The notes beneath the pieces were generated by a model. That model was given only the letters and a program-made list of their open reading frames with translations, had not been told where the DNA came from and ran no database searches. 64,000 bases of DNA from Thalassolituus alkanivorans (GTDB taxonomy: Bacteria; Pseudomonadota; Gammaproteobacteria; Pseudomonadales; Oceanobacteraceae). A program made the position numbers and the translations under genes. Positions 53,614 to 62,011 of this stretch are shown here, piece after piece. The stretch covers positions 348,948 to 412,947 of the forward strand of contig NZ_JAJAEL010000006.1 in NCBI RefSeq assembly GCF_020447205.1. The letters are read 5' to 3'. Each line of letters begins with the position of its first letter. Position 1 is the stretch's first letter.

Positions 53614-55383
53614 TCAGAACTGGCCGACGGCCATTTCCATCAGGCTGTCTTTACCGGCTTCAATTTCACTCATCAGAGCTTCGGTTTGCGGCAGCAGTTT
53701 GTCCATAAAGAAGCGGGCACTGTGCACTTTTGCCTGATAGAAGTCGGTTTCGGTTGAACCGGCATCCAGCTGCTGTTGTGCAGTCAGGGCCATACGGCTC
53801 CAGAAATAGGCGACCGCCGTCAGGGCAAACAGACGCAGATACGGCGTTGCAGCAGCACCGGCCTGTTCACGGTCACTCATGCCATTCTGCATCAGCCACA
53901 TGGTGGCTTTCTGCAGGCGACCAATGGCCGCTTTCAGCTGTGGCAGGTGCGGAGCCTGTGGGTTGTCGTTGATAAAACCGTCGAGCATGGCAAAGAAACG
54001 CTTCAGTGCCCGTCCGCCATTCATGCCGATTTTACGGCCCACCAGATCCAGCGCCTGAATACCGTTGGTACCTTCGTAGATACGGGTGATACGGGCATCA
54101 CGCACCAGCTGTTCCAGCGGCCAGTCCTGAGTAAAGCCGGAGCCACCCATTAACTGCAGACCATCGTTGGCACAGAAAAATCCTTCATCGGTGAGGAAGG
54201 CCTTAACCACCGGCGTCAGCAACTGCACCATGTCATCGGCATGTTCACGCTCGGCCGGATCTTCTGCAGTGTGGGCAATATCCAGATTCAGTGCGGTGAA
54301 GTATGCCAGCGCACGGCTGCCTTCAATGGTGGCTTTCTGACGCAGCAGCATACGGCGTACATCAGGGTGCACGATGATCGGATCGGCTGGCTTATCCGGC
54401 GCCTGTGGACCCGCCAGTGAACGGCTTTGCAGACGGTCTTTGGCGAAGCCCAGAGATACCTGATAAGCCGCTTCAGCAACCCCCAGCCCCTGCAGACCGA
54501 CCATCAGACGTGCGCTGTTCATCATGACGAACATTGCCTGCAGACCTTTGTGCGGCTCGCCAATCAGCCAGCCTTTGGCTTCTTCAAAGTTCATCACACA
54601 GGTCGCAGAACCCTTGATACCCATTTTGTGTTCCAGACCGCCACAAAATGCCGGGTTACGGCTGCCGTCTTCCAGTACTTTAGGCACCAGGAACAGGGAA
54701 ATCCCCTTGGAGCCCGCCGGCGCATCCGGCAGTTTGGCCAGCACCAGGTGAATGATGTTATCGACCAGATCATGCTCACCACCGGTAATCCAGATTTTGG
54801 TGCCGGAGATCGCATAAGAGCCATCCGCCTGCGGCTCTGCTTTGGTACGGATCAGCCCCAGATCTGTACCACAATGCGGTTCCGTCAGACACATGGTGCC
54901 AGTCCACTCACCGCTGATCAGGCGTGGCAGGAAGTAATCTTTCTGTTCGTTGGTGCCATAGCCAATCAGCGCATTCACTGCACCGTGGGTCAGGCCCGGA
55001 TACATACCCAGCGACAGGTTAGCCGAACACATCATTTCTTCGGCCAGCGTGTTCAGCGTATGCGGCATACCCTGACCGCCGTATTCCACCGGCGCAGACA
55101 ATGCCGTCCAGCCCGCTTCAGCAAACTGCTTATAAGCCTCTTTAAAACCATCGGGCGTGGTGACGCTTTTGCTTTCCGGGTCGTAATGACAACCCTGACG
55201 ATCGCCGTTGGTGTTGGTTGGTGCGATAACATTCTGTGCCAGCTTCGCACCCTCAGTCAGCATGGCGTCCATGATGTCGCGGGTTGCGTCTTCATAGCCT
55301 GGCAATGCGGGTAAAATTTCATCACCTTTCAACAGTTCATACAGTACAAATTGCATGTCACGCAGGGGAGCCTGATAACTCAT
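53614..55383 (-). CDS. Acyl-CoA dehydrogenase (long form with C-terminal extension)
   Basis: This FAD enzyme oxidises an acyl-CoA. It is 589 residues, the length of the group that includes 3-methylmercaptopropionyl-CoA dehydrogenase and similar fatty-acid enzymes. FAD/substrate motifs include MCLTEPHCGTDLGL, KIWITGGEHDL and GLGVAEAAYQVSLGFAKDRLQSR. The catalytic Glu is in RIYEGTNGIQALDLVGRK. The C-terminal 130 residues are the family acyl-CoA dehydrogenase extension. Substrate cannot be told from sequence. It diverges from the FAD-oxidoreductase/cbiX pair. Confidence 0.93.
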   Translation of the reverse strand: MSYQAPLRDMQFVLYELLKGDEILPALPGYEDATRDIMDAMLTEGAKLAQNVIAPTNTNGDRQGCHYDPESKSVTTPDGFKEAYKQFAEAGWTALSAPVEYGGQGMPHTLNTLAEEMMCSANLSLGMYPGLTHGAVNALIGYGTNEQKDYFLPRLISGEWTGTMCLTEPHCGTDLGLIRTKAEPQADGSYAISGTKIWITGGEHDLVDNIIHLVLAKLPDAPAGSKGISLFLVPKVLEDGSRNPAFCGGLEHKMGIKGSATCVMNFEEAKGWLIGEPHKGLQAMFVMMNSARLMVGLQGLGVAEAAYQVSLGFAKDRLQSRSLAGPQAPDKPADPIIVHPDVRRMLLRQKATIEGSRALAYFTALNLDIAHTAEDPAEREHADDMVQLLTPVVKAFLTDEGFFCANDGLQLMGGSGFTQDWPLEQLVRDARITRIYEGTNGIQALDLVGRKIGMNGGRALKRFFAMLDGFINDNPQAPHLPQLKAAIGRLQKATMWLMQNGMSDREQAGAAATPYLRLFALTAVAYFWSRMALTAQQQLDAGSTETDFYQAKVHSARFFMDKLLPQTEALMSEIEAGKDSLMEMAVGQF

Positions 55384-55426
55384 GGGGTATCCTCGTTGTT
55401 CAACGGGCCGCTAACGGCAGTTTATT

Positions 55427-55530
55427 TTCATACAGCTATGCAAGGCATCTGAAACGATGCAAAGCATTTTCAAAGCTATGCAATAGTTATACATCACAAG
55501 GAAAAGCGCTACAATGGAAAACTTATACAG
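55427..55530 (+). promoter_or_regulatory. Repeat-rich regulatory region before the FAD-oxidoreductase/cbiX pair
   Basis: The region holds three related repeats: TATGCAAGGCAT (55438), GATGCAAAGCAT (55456) and CTATGCAA (55476). Two TATACA half-sites follow at 55488 and 55524. The 10-mer AAACGATGCA (55452) recurs at 57174 before the LitR operon. TATACA half-sites also precede the photolyase operon at 5708, so a shared regulator, perhaps the LitR-like protein, is likely. Confidence 0.5.
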
Positions 55531-55548
55531 AGCCGATAAGGATTTTAT

Positions 55549-56559
55549 ATGGCCCGCATAGCAATCATTGGCGCCGGCATGGCCGGACTGAGCGCACTGC
55601 AACTTCTTGCCGCACAGGGGCACGAGGTGACGGTATTTGATAAAAGCCGCGGTTCCGGCGGACGCATGGCCACTAAAAAAGTTGGCGATGCCAGCTGGGA
55701 TATGGGGGCGCAGTTTATCCGTGCCCACAGCGCTGCCTTTACCGCGCAACTGCAGCAATGGCAGCACTACGGCTGGGTTGAGGAATGGAATATGACTCCC
55801 TGGATTGCCGATGCCAAAGGTCTGCACCCTTCGCCGGATACTGTGCTGCGCTATGTCGGCATGCCGCGCATGACCGGCCTAAGCCGCTCGTTGCTGGAGC
55901 CTGCGGCGGCCTTTATCGCCAGCACCCGCATTGTCAGCGCCAGCCGCGGGGCAAGCACGGGTCAATGGTCACTGAGCTGCGATGATGGTAAGACATTCGG
56001 CCCGTTCGACGGCCTGCTGATCAACACACCACCACAACAGGCCATACCGCTGCTGAGCGCCGCGCCACAACTGGCAGCGCAATGTGAACAGGTGGATATG
56101 CTGCCCTGCTGGACACTGCTGCTGACACTGCCAGAGGCAATGAACTGCGCTGCAGATGCCGTTTTTGTTAAACAGGGCCCGGTAAGCTGGATTGCGCGCA
56201 ACAGCAGCAAGCCCGGACGGGACAAGAAACAGGCCTGGGCGATTCAGGCCAGCCACGAATGGAGCCGCCAGCATACCGATGCCCCGCGTGAGCTGGTGCA
56301 ACAGGAACTGCTGAGCGCCTTCTTTGCAGCACTGCAACAGCCGCAACAACAACCCGACACGCTGTGGCTGCACCGCTGGCTATACGCAATACCAGCCAAT
56401 AGCCTTACACTGGGCGCCTTAAGTGACATCGGGCAGCAACTCGTTGTCTGCGGCGACTGGTGCCACAGCCCCAGCCTTGAAGGTGCCTGGCTGAGCGGCC
56501 AGCAGGCTGCACGAACATTACTGACCACACTCCCGAATACGGCAGAAGAACCACTATGA
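55549..56559 (+). CDS. Renalase-like NAD(P)/FAD-dependent oxidoreductase
   Basis: The 336-residue flavoprotein has the dinucleotide motif IAIIGAGMAGLSALQLL at the N-terminus, followed by VFDKSRGSGGRMATKK, typical of bacterial renalase/amine-oxidase-like proteins. The C-terminal FAD block is VCGDWCHSPSLEGAWLSGQQAA. Substrate is unknown; reduced pyridine nucleotide isomers are the known substrates of renalases. Its stop overlaps the cbiX start by 4 bp. The upstream region shares motifs with the LitR-type operon. Confidence 0.85.
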   Translation: MARIAIIGAGMAGLSALQLLAAQGHEVTVFDKSRGSGGRMATKKVGDASWDMGAQFIRAHSAAFTAQLQQWQHYGWVEEWNMTPWIADAKGLHPSPDTVLRYVGMPRMTGLSRSLLEPAAAFIASTRIVSASRGASTGQWSLSCDDGKTFGPFDGLLINTPPQQAIPLLSAAPQLAAQCEQVDMLPCWTLLLTLPEAMNCAADAVFVKQGPVSWIARNSSKPGRDKKQAWAIQASHEWSRQHTDAPRELVQQELLSAFFAALQQPQQQPDTLWLHRWLYAIPANSLTLGALSDIGQQLVVCGDWCHSPSLEGAWLSGQQAARTLLTTLPNTAEEPL

Positions 56560-56948
56560 CACTGAAAACCGCTTCGATTCTGCTTGCTCACGGCAGCAGC
56601 GACCCGCACTGGCTGGCGCCATTCGATCAGTTATTACAACGCATCCGTGACAGCCTGAGCGACCCGGAGGCACGGGCCGAACTGGCCTATATGGAACTGG
56701 CAGAACCTTCACTGCAAAGCCAGATAAGGCGTCTGGCTGAAGAAGGCTATGGCCAGATCGATGTATTACCGCTGTTTTTTGCCGCAGGCCGCCATTTGCG
56801 TAAAGACGTACCCGCCATGCTGGATAACATGCAGCAGCTGCTGCAGCAGGAAGGTATGCATATCAGTATCCACTTACACCCCCCGATTGGCCTGGAACCT
56901 GAAGTCGCCAGAGCCATCAGCCAGGTCGTACTGCGCCAGCTGCAATAG
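56556..56948 (+). CDS. cbiX: CbiX-like sirohydrochlorin chelatase, small form
   Basis: The 130-residue protein is a single chelatase domain of the short CbiX type. It has ILLAHGSSD with the catalytic His at the N-terminus and the block LPLFFAAGRHLRKDVP, whose His is the second metal site residue. It may insert cobalt or ferrous iron into sirohydrochlorin, or act on another tetrapyrrole. It is translationally coupled to the FAD oxidoreductase. No other corrin-ring genes are present nearby. Confidence 0.88.
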   Translation: MTLKTASILLAHGSSDPHWLAPFDQLLQRIRDSLSDPEARAELAYMELAEPSLQSQIRRLAEEGYGQIDVLPLFFAAGRHLRKDVPAMLDNMQQLLQQEGMHISIHLHPPIGLEPEVARAISQVVLRQLQ

Positions 56949-57091
56949 CATCCCCACGGGCAGGCCTCCTGCCCGCATTTCCTGACTTCCGAAGATCCCC
57001 GCCACGATATTGCAGCCAGTCTTTCTGCGCGCTGTATAACGCCACTCTGTACCACCCCATCCGCCCTGACAGACAAATTCCTTAACAATCA

Positions 57092-57195
57092 TAGCCTTAT
57101 ACAAAAGTGAAAAATATTATACAAAGATGATTGACTTGTAGAACTTATCAGAGCCAGAATGGACTTATACAACAAACGATGCATAGGTTATACAT
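57092..57195 (+). promoter_or_regulatory. Four TATACA repeats before the LitR-photolyase operon
   Basis: TATACA occurs at 57098, 57118, 57166 and 57189, each preceded by T, all in the same orientation; the last abuts the ATG. The second faces TGTAGA at 57137 across 13 bp, close to a T[GA]TACA-N12-TGTA[CT]A box. TTGACT at 57131 lies inside that imperfect dyad and could be a -35. This suggests autoregulation by the MerR/LitR protein encoded second in the operon. Confidence 0.55.
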
Positions 57196-58200
57196 ATGGC
57201 TCAGCAGCATCCCTTCAAGACCACACACAGCACCATTGGCTCCGACCGCATCCCGGTTGGTATCAGCGCTTGCCTGATGGGTCAGGCGGTACGTTTTAAC
57301 GGTTCGCACAAGCGCTCACGTTTCTGTACCGACACTCTGAGCCAGTACTTTGACTTTGTATCTATCTGCCCGGAAGTTGCCATTGGTATGGGCACACCAC
57401 GCGAGCCTATCCGCCTGGTCAGCGAACATGCCGCCGACAACAACGTCCGTGCCGTCGGTGTGACTGACAGCAGCATCGATGTTACCGATGCACTGGCAGA
57501 ATACGGCGCCCGTCAGGCACAGCAACAGCAGCAACTGTGTGGCTACATCTTTATGCAGAAAAGCCCAAGCTGCGGCCTGTTTGGTGTTAAGCGCTACCTC
57601 GCCAATGGCCATCCTGAAGGCAGCACCCGTGGCATTTATGCCGATGCTTTCTGCAAAGCTCACCCGCTGTTACCGGTTGAGGAAGCCGGACGGCTGAATG
57701 ATGCGGCGCTGCGTGAGAATTTTATGACCCGTGTATTCGCCTATCACGACTGGCAGCAGTTTCAGGCGGCCGGTATCAGCCGCAAAGGTCTGATCAGCTT
57801 TCACTCGCGCTACAAATATCTGGTCATGGCGCACAGCATGCTGCACTACAAGAGCATGGGACGACTGCTGGCCAATCTGCGGGAAGGTAATCTGAAAATG
57901 CTGGCGCAGGATTATTTTGTGCAGTTAATGACAGCGCTGGCCAAACCTGCCAGCCGTAAAATGCACACCAATACGCTGATGCATTTACAGGGTTATTTAA
58001 AACAGCTGATCTCCGCCAGTGATAAAGCTGAACTGAGCGAAATCATAAACCAGTACCGCCAGGGAATTATTCCATTGGTCGTACCGCTGACCCTGCTTAA
58101 ACATCACCTCAACCGCTATGGCGAAAGTAACCAGTACGCCTGTCAGCAGGTGTATCTGAATCCGCACCCTTATGAACTGGGTTTACGGAACGCGATATGA
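57196..58200 (+). CDS. DUF523-DUF1722 protein (TudS-like desulfidase fused to YbgA-like domain)
   Basis: Residues 18-165 are DUF523, with conserved Cys in GISACLMGQAVRFNGSHKR, ICPEVAIGMGTPREPIRL and FMQKSPSCGLFG. These Cys bind a 4Fe-4S cluster in TudS thiouracil desulfidases. Residues 200-320 are DUF1722 (SRYKYLVMAHS, YLKQLISASDK, VPLTLLKHHL), of unknown role. The 334-residue fusion commonly lies next to photolyase genes, as in E. coli (ybgA-phr). Here it is first in the LitR operon, overlapping litR by 4 bp. Confidence 0.92.
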   Translation: MAQQHPFKTTHSTIGSDRIPVGISACLMGQAVRFNGSHKRSRFCTDTLSQYFDFVSICPEVAIGMGTPREPIRLVSEHAADNNVRAVGVTDSSIDVTDALAEYGARQAQQQQQLCGYIFMQKSPSCGLFGVKRYLANGHPEGSTRGIYADAFCKAHPLLPVEEAGRLNDAALRENFMTRVFAYHDWQQFQAAGISRKGLISFHSRYKYLVMAHSMLHYKSMGRLLANLREGNLKMLAQDYFVQLMTALAKPASRKMHTNTLMHLQGYLKQLISASDKAELSEIINQYRQGIIPLVVPLTLLKHHLNRYGESNQYACQQVYLNPHPYELGLRNAI

Positions 58201-59114
58201 ATCGCCTCGATGATCGTGGTACCTACCCTATCCGGGAATTTGCCCGCCTTACCGGAGTTAATCCGGTAACGCTGCGTGCATGGGAAAGGCGCTACGGCAT
58301 TATTCGCCCGGAACGTACCGAAAAAGGCCATCGCTTTTACACCGATGAGCATATTCAGCACGTGCGCCACATTCTGTATTGGCTGGATCAGGGTTACCCG
58401 ATCCGCCAGGTAAAGTTACTGCTGAAAGATGGTCAGGAAAACAGCAGCAATAATAATGACGACTGGCTGAACCAGCAGCAGCAGGTTATCCGTGCCGCAC
58501 AGCATCTGAATACACAACATCTCGACGAGCTGTGGAATGCCGGTTTTTCCAGCTATCCACTGGCCGTTTATTACGAGCGCTGTCTGTCACCTGTACTGCA
58601 TTTTCTGCGCAGCAGCAGTACCCCCCTTATTGTGACACATGCATTCGAACATCTGCTGAAGCGCAAATTTGGCGCCATGCTGTTGCAGCAACAACGCCAT
58701 AATAAAGGCCCGGTATTGTTACTTGCCACCAATCACGAGCATGCCGAAATAGAAACGCTTGCCTGTGCCTGTGCATTGGGAGCTGCAGAATTCCGGGTTG
58801 AATACTTTGGTCCACAACCAACACCTTCCGATCTGGGTTTAACCCTGACGATGATACCCGCAGCCAATGTCTGGATTCATTTTCATCCGTTAATTCCGGC
58901 TCACCAGCAACAGTGGCAGGACTACTTCAGCCATTGCCATGTGACACATTTTCTTTCCGGTGCTGCTCCGGATACACAAGTACAGCATAAAACACTGATC
59001 AGATTACCTGATCAGTTATCCCGCCAGGTAAGAACCTTTATTACCGGCAACAACACTGAAAAAAAAACTGACAACAATGCAGAGAAACATACTCATAACG
59101 GAGGTTTCCATTGA
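58197..59114 (+). CDS. LitR/CarH-like MerR regulator with degenerate B12-binding domain
   Basis: The 305-residue regulator has an N-terminal MerR helix-turn-helix (IREFARLTGVNPVTLRAWERRYG) and a C-terminal four-helix plus Rossmann unit as in adenosylcobalamin photosensors. The Trp of the W-x9-EH motif is Ser here while EH is kept (THAFEHLL). The loop normally holding the axial His in D/E-x-H-x-x-G aligns with EHAEIE, so His and Gly appear lost or shifted. It may bind B12 differently, or act as a non-photosensory partner. It is coupled to the photolyase gene. Confidence 0.8.
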   Translation: MNRLDDRGTYPIREFARLTGVNPVTLRAWERRYGIIRPERTEKGHRFYTDEHIQHVRHILYWLDQGYPIRQVKLLLKDGQENSSNNNDDWLNQQQQVIRAAQHLNTQHLDELWNAGFSSYPLAVYYERCLSPVLHFLRSSSTPLIVTHAFEHLLKRKFGAMLLQQQRHNKGPVLLLATNHEHAEIETLACACALGAAEFRVEYFGPQPTPSDLGLTLTMIPAANVWIHFHPLIPAHQQQWQDYFSHCHVTHFLSGAAPDTQVQHKTLIRLPDQLSRQVRTFITGNNTEKKTDNNAEKHTHNGGFH

Positions 59115-60574
59115 CTCAGTTAGTCTGGTTCCGTACCGATTTGCGCAGCCGCGACAATCCTGCACTGTGGCATGCCTGCAAACATATTGAAGAAGGTGTC
59201 GTCGGCGTCGTTTTTGTTACCCGTCAGCAATGGCTTCAGCATGGCTTAGGCGAGCGAAAAATACAGCTGATGGAAAACACCATGCTGGCATTGAAGGCTG
59301 AACTGGAGTCTTTGAATATTCCTCTTCTGATTCTCACGGCTAATACATTTGCTGACTGCAATCAGATTCTTCAGCGCATCATTATTCAGCTGAATATCCG
59401 TTCGGTAGCTTTTAATATCGAATATGAAGTCAACGAGCGCCGGCGCGATATCGAGTTTGGCCGCTGGTGCCGTGAGCAGGAAATATCACTGTATAAATTC
59501 CATGACCAGTGTGTGGTTCCCCCAGGTGAAGTACGCACTAAACAGGATCTTCCGTTTAAAGTTTTTACGCCATTCAAACGCGCCTGGATTCAGCAGGCAG
59601 AAAGCGTTATAGCAGCACCGCTGCCACGGCCAGAGCAACGCGATCAGAAAATACAGTCAGCGTTAACAGATCTGATTAAGGCGCAATCCGGTTTATTACT
59701 CAGTGCTCCACCAATAAAAGCCGTTGCCGATCCGCTCTGGCCCGCTACGGAAGACGAAGCTCACCTGCGTCTGAACCGCTTTGCGGAAGAGCGTGGCTGT
59801 GCCTATAAACAACTGCGTGATTTTCCTGCCGAAGACGCAACCAGCCGTTTATCGGTTTACCTGTCATTAGGTCTGATTTCTGTGCGCCAGTGCCTGCATG
59901 TCGCACTTGATCATAATAATGGCCGCTTTACCGGTGGCAGCCCCGGTTTTGACAGCTGGATCAGCGAGCTGATCTGGCGCGAATTTTATCGTCATCTGCT
60001 GGTCGCATTTCCACAACTGTGCAAGCACAAAGCCTTTAAACCCGATACCGAGCAGGTTCCATGGCGCAACAGCGAGGCGGATTTCAAAGCCTGGTGTGAA
60101 GGTCGTACCGGTTATCCGGTTGTTGATGCAGCACAAAAACAACTTATTGCGGAAGGCTGGATGCACAACCGGCTGCGCATGATCAGCGCCATGTTTTTAA
60201 CCAAACATCTGCTGATTGACTGGCGCAAAGGCGAAGCCTTTTTTAATCAGTGGCTGCTTGATGCTGACCTGGCTTCCAATAATGGAGGCTGGCAATGGAG
60301 TGCATCAACCGGTGCCGATGGCGTTCCGTATTTCCGTATATTTAATCCAACCACTCAATCACAACGATTTGATGCCTCGGGTGATTTTATCGCCCGCTAT
60401 ATCCCGGAATTAATCAATCTTCCCGGCGCATCACGTCACCAGCCAGACAACCTGCAACGTCAGCGTTGCGGTTATCCACCGCCACTGGTAGAGCATAAAT
60501 TTGCCCGCCAACGGGCGCTGGACGCTTTTAAACAGACGCTAACCACGGCCAATGCCGGAGATGAGCATGAATAA
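59111..60574 (+). CDS. phrB: Class I CPD photolyase
   Basis: The enzyme repairs cyclobutane pyrimidine dimers using blue light. The 487 residues begin LVWFRTDLRSRDNPAL (antenna domain). The FAD domain has ISELIWREFYRHLL, GRTGYPVVDAAQKQL, MHNRLRMISAMFLTKHLLIDWR and NNGGWQWSASTG, the last carrying the electron-transfer Trp and FAD contacts. Start codon is TTG at 59111 after a GGAGG site, overlapping the regulator stop (TTGA). It is the third light-repair flavoprotein in the window. Confidence 0.95.
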   Translation: MTQLVWFRTDLRSRDNPALWHACKHIEEGVVGVVFVTRQQWLQHGLGERKIQLMENTMLALKAELESLNIPLLILTANTFADCNQILQRIIIQLNIRSVAFNIEYEVNERRRDIEFGRWCREQEISLYKFHDQCVVPPGEVRTKQDLPFKVFTPFKRAWIQQAESVIAAPLPRPEQRDQKIQSALTDLIKAQSGLLLSAPPIKAVADPLWPATEDEAHLRLNRFAEERGCAYKQLRDFPAEDATSRLSVYLSLGLISVRQCLHVALDHNNGRFTGGSPGFDSWISELIWREFYRHLLVAFPQLCKHKAFKPDTEQVPWRNSEADFKAWCEGRTGYPVVDAAQKQLIAEGWMHNRLRMISAMFLTKHLLIDWRKGEAFFNQWLLDADLASNNGGWQWSASTGADGVPYFRIFNPTTQSQRFDASGDFIARYIPELINLPGASRHQPDNLQRQRCGYPPPLVEHKFARQRALDAFKQTLTTANAGDEHE

Positions 60575-61562
60575 CAATGACGGCCTTTCATCATCCACAG
60601 GATCACCACGTAACGGGAACCTGTGGCGTAACATCATGCGCTGGTTCGATTCTGAAAGCGGTCAGGATGATGACATGCACAGTACAGAATTTAACTGGCT
60701 GAGGGTTATGCCATTTATTATTCTTCATCTGCTGTGTTTACTGGCGTTTTTTCTTCCGTTAAGCAGTACGGCATTAGCAGTGTGTTTTGCGCTTTACTGG
60801 TTAAGACTGTTTGCTATCACAGCCTTTTACCACCGTTATTTTTCTCACCGGGCTTATAAAACCAATCGTTTCTGGCAGTTTATTTTCGCCTTACTTGGCA
60901 ATATGGCAGCACAACGCGGACCACTCTGGTGGGCTGCTCATCACCGTGCTCATCACCAGCATGCCGATACCGATGAAGACCTTCATTCACCGGTAAAGCG
61001 TGGTTTCTGGTGGAGTCATGCCGGCTGGTTCACCTGTGATGCATCATTCAACACCCAGTATCAGCGCATCAAAGACTTTGCCCGCTTTCCCGAATTACGC
61101 TGGCTGAACCGTTATGACAGCGTTGCTCCCTTACTGCTTATTGTACTGCTGTTTCTGGCTGGCGAATGGCTAGCGGTAGCGGCACCGGAATTAAACACCA
61201 ATGGTCTGCAACTGGTTGTCTGGGGTTTCTTTATTTCTACGGTATTACTGTTTCACTCTACCGTTACTATTAATTCTCTGGGGCATATCTGGGGCAAAAA
61301 GCGTTTTGCAACGAAAGATGAAAGCCGCAACAACGCATTTCTGGCCCTGCTGACTCTGGGCGAAGGCTGGCATAACAATCATCACCGCTGGGCAGTATCA
61401 GCCCGCCAGGGATTTTATTGGTGGGAGCTGGATATTACCTATCTGATTCTGAAACTCATGAGCTGGATCGGAATTGTGTACGACCTAAGCCCGGTTCCAC
61501 GCCATGTTCTTGAGGAAGGCCGTAACACCTCTCTGCAAACATCGCAGGAGAAATCACTGTGA
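60567..61562 (+). CDS. Membrane fatty-acid (acyl-CoA/delta-9 type) desaturase
   Basis: This di-iron membrane enzyme introduces a double bond into fatty acids. About 331 residues with four hydrophobic helices and the three His boxes HRYFSH, HHRAHH and HNNHH. The N-terminal 50 residues are polar. Starts at 60552, 60561 and 60567 are in frame; the last has GGAG at good spacing. It overlaps the end of phrB, so it belongs to the LitR operon, where light or singlet oxygen would adjust membrane lipids. Confidence 0.92.
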   Translation: MNNNDGLSSSTGSPRNGNLWRNIMRWFDSESGQDDDMHSTEFNWLRVMPFIILHLLCLLAFFLPLSSTALAVCFALYWLRLFAITAFYHRYFSHRAYKTNRFWQFIFALLGNMAAQRGPLWWAAHHRAHHQHADTDEDLHSPVKRGFWWSHAGWFTCDASFNTQYQRIKDFARFPELRWLNRYDSVAPLLLIVLLFLAGEWLAVAAPELNTNGLQLVVWGFFISTVLLFHSTVTINSLGHIWGKKRFATKDESRNNAFLALLTLGEGWHNNHHRWAVSARQGFYWWELDITYLILKLMSWIGIVYDLSPVPRHVLEEGRNTSLQTSQEKSL

Positions 61563-62011
61563 ATATGCTTACCGCAGTTTCCGGCAGTAACAGTGCTGAA
61601 CGCTTTCAGACGCTTTACCACCACCTTAACCGCGATACCATTTCTCGTGAGCTGTTAAGCACCTGCTATGCCGACAATATTGTGTTCAGCGATCCCTTCC
61701 ATGAAATCCATGGTATCCGCGAACTGACAGACTATTTTATCGGCATGTACAGCAACGTTAACCATATCGATTTTATTTTCACCAGCAGCTGGCATCAGGA
61801 TGAGCGCAGTATGTTGCGCTGGACCATGAATTTCCGTCACCCGCGCCTGCGTAACGGTGAGTTGATTACCATCGAAGGCTGCAGTGAACTGCGCTGGGAA
61901 AATAACCGCATTGTATATCACCGCGACTTTTTTGATGCCGGTGCCATGCTGTATGAGCATATTCCTCTGCTTGGCTGGGTTATCCGTAAGCTGAAGGAGC
62001 GCATGCAATGA
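61559..62011 (+). CDS. SnoaL/NTF2-like protein
   Basis: The 150-residue protein has the NTF2-like cone fold: helix RFQTLYHHLN, then YADNIVFSDPFHEIHGIRELTDYF, and strands SMLRWTMNFRHP and ITIEGCSELRWENNRIVYHRDFFDAGAMLYEHIP. Relatives sit in the same position in photo-oxidative-stress clusters of many proteobacteria and are unassigned. The start is GTG at 61559, overlapping the desaturase stop, with AGGAG upstream. Confidence 0.88.
   Translation: MNMLTAVSGSNSAERFQTLYHHLNRDTISRELLSTCYADNIVFSDPFHEIHGIRELTDYFIGMYSNVNHIDFIFTSSWHQDERSMLRWTMNFRHPRLRNGELITIEGCSELRWENNRIVYHRDFFDAGAMLYEHIPLLGWVIRKLKERMQ

Noticed and set aside
54427-55314. 295-codon open frame on the + strand inside the acyl-CoA dehydrogenase
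   Set aside because: It is antisense to a well-conserved enzyme; no domain was recognised.
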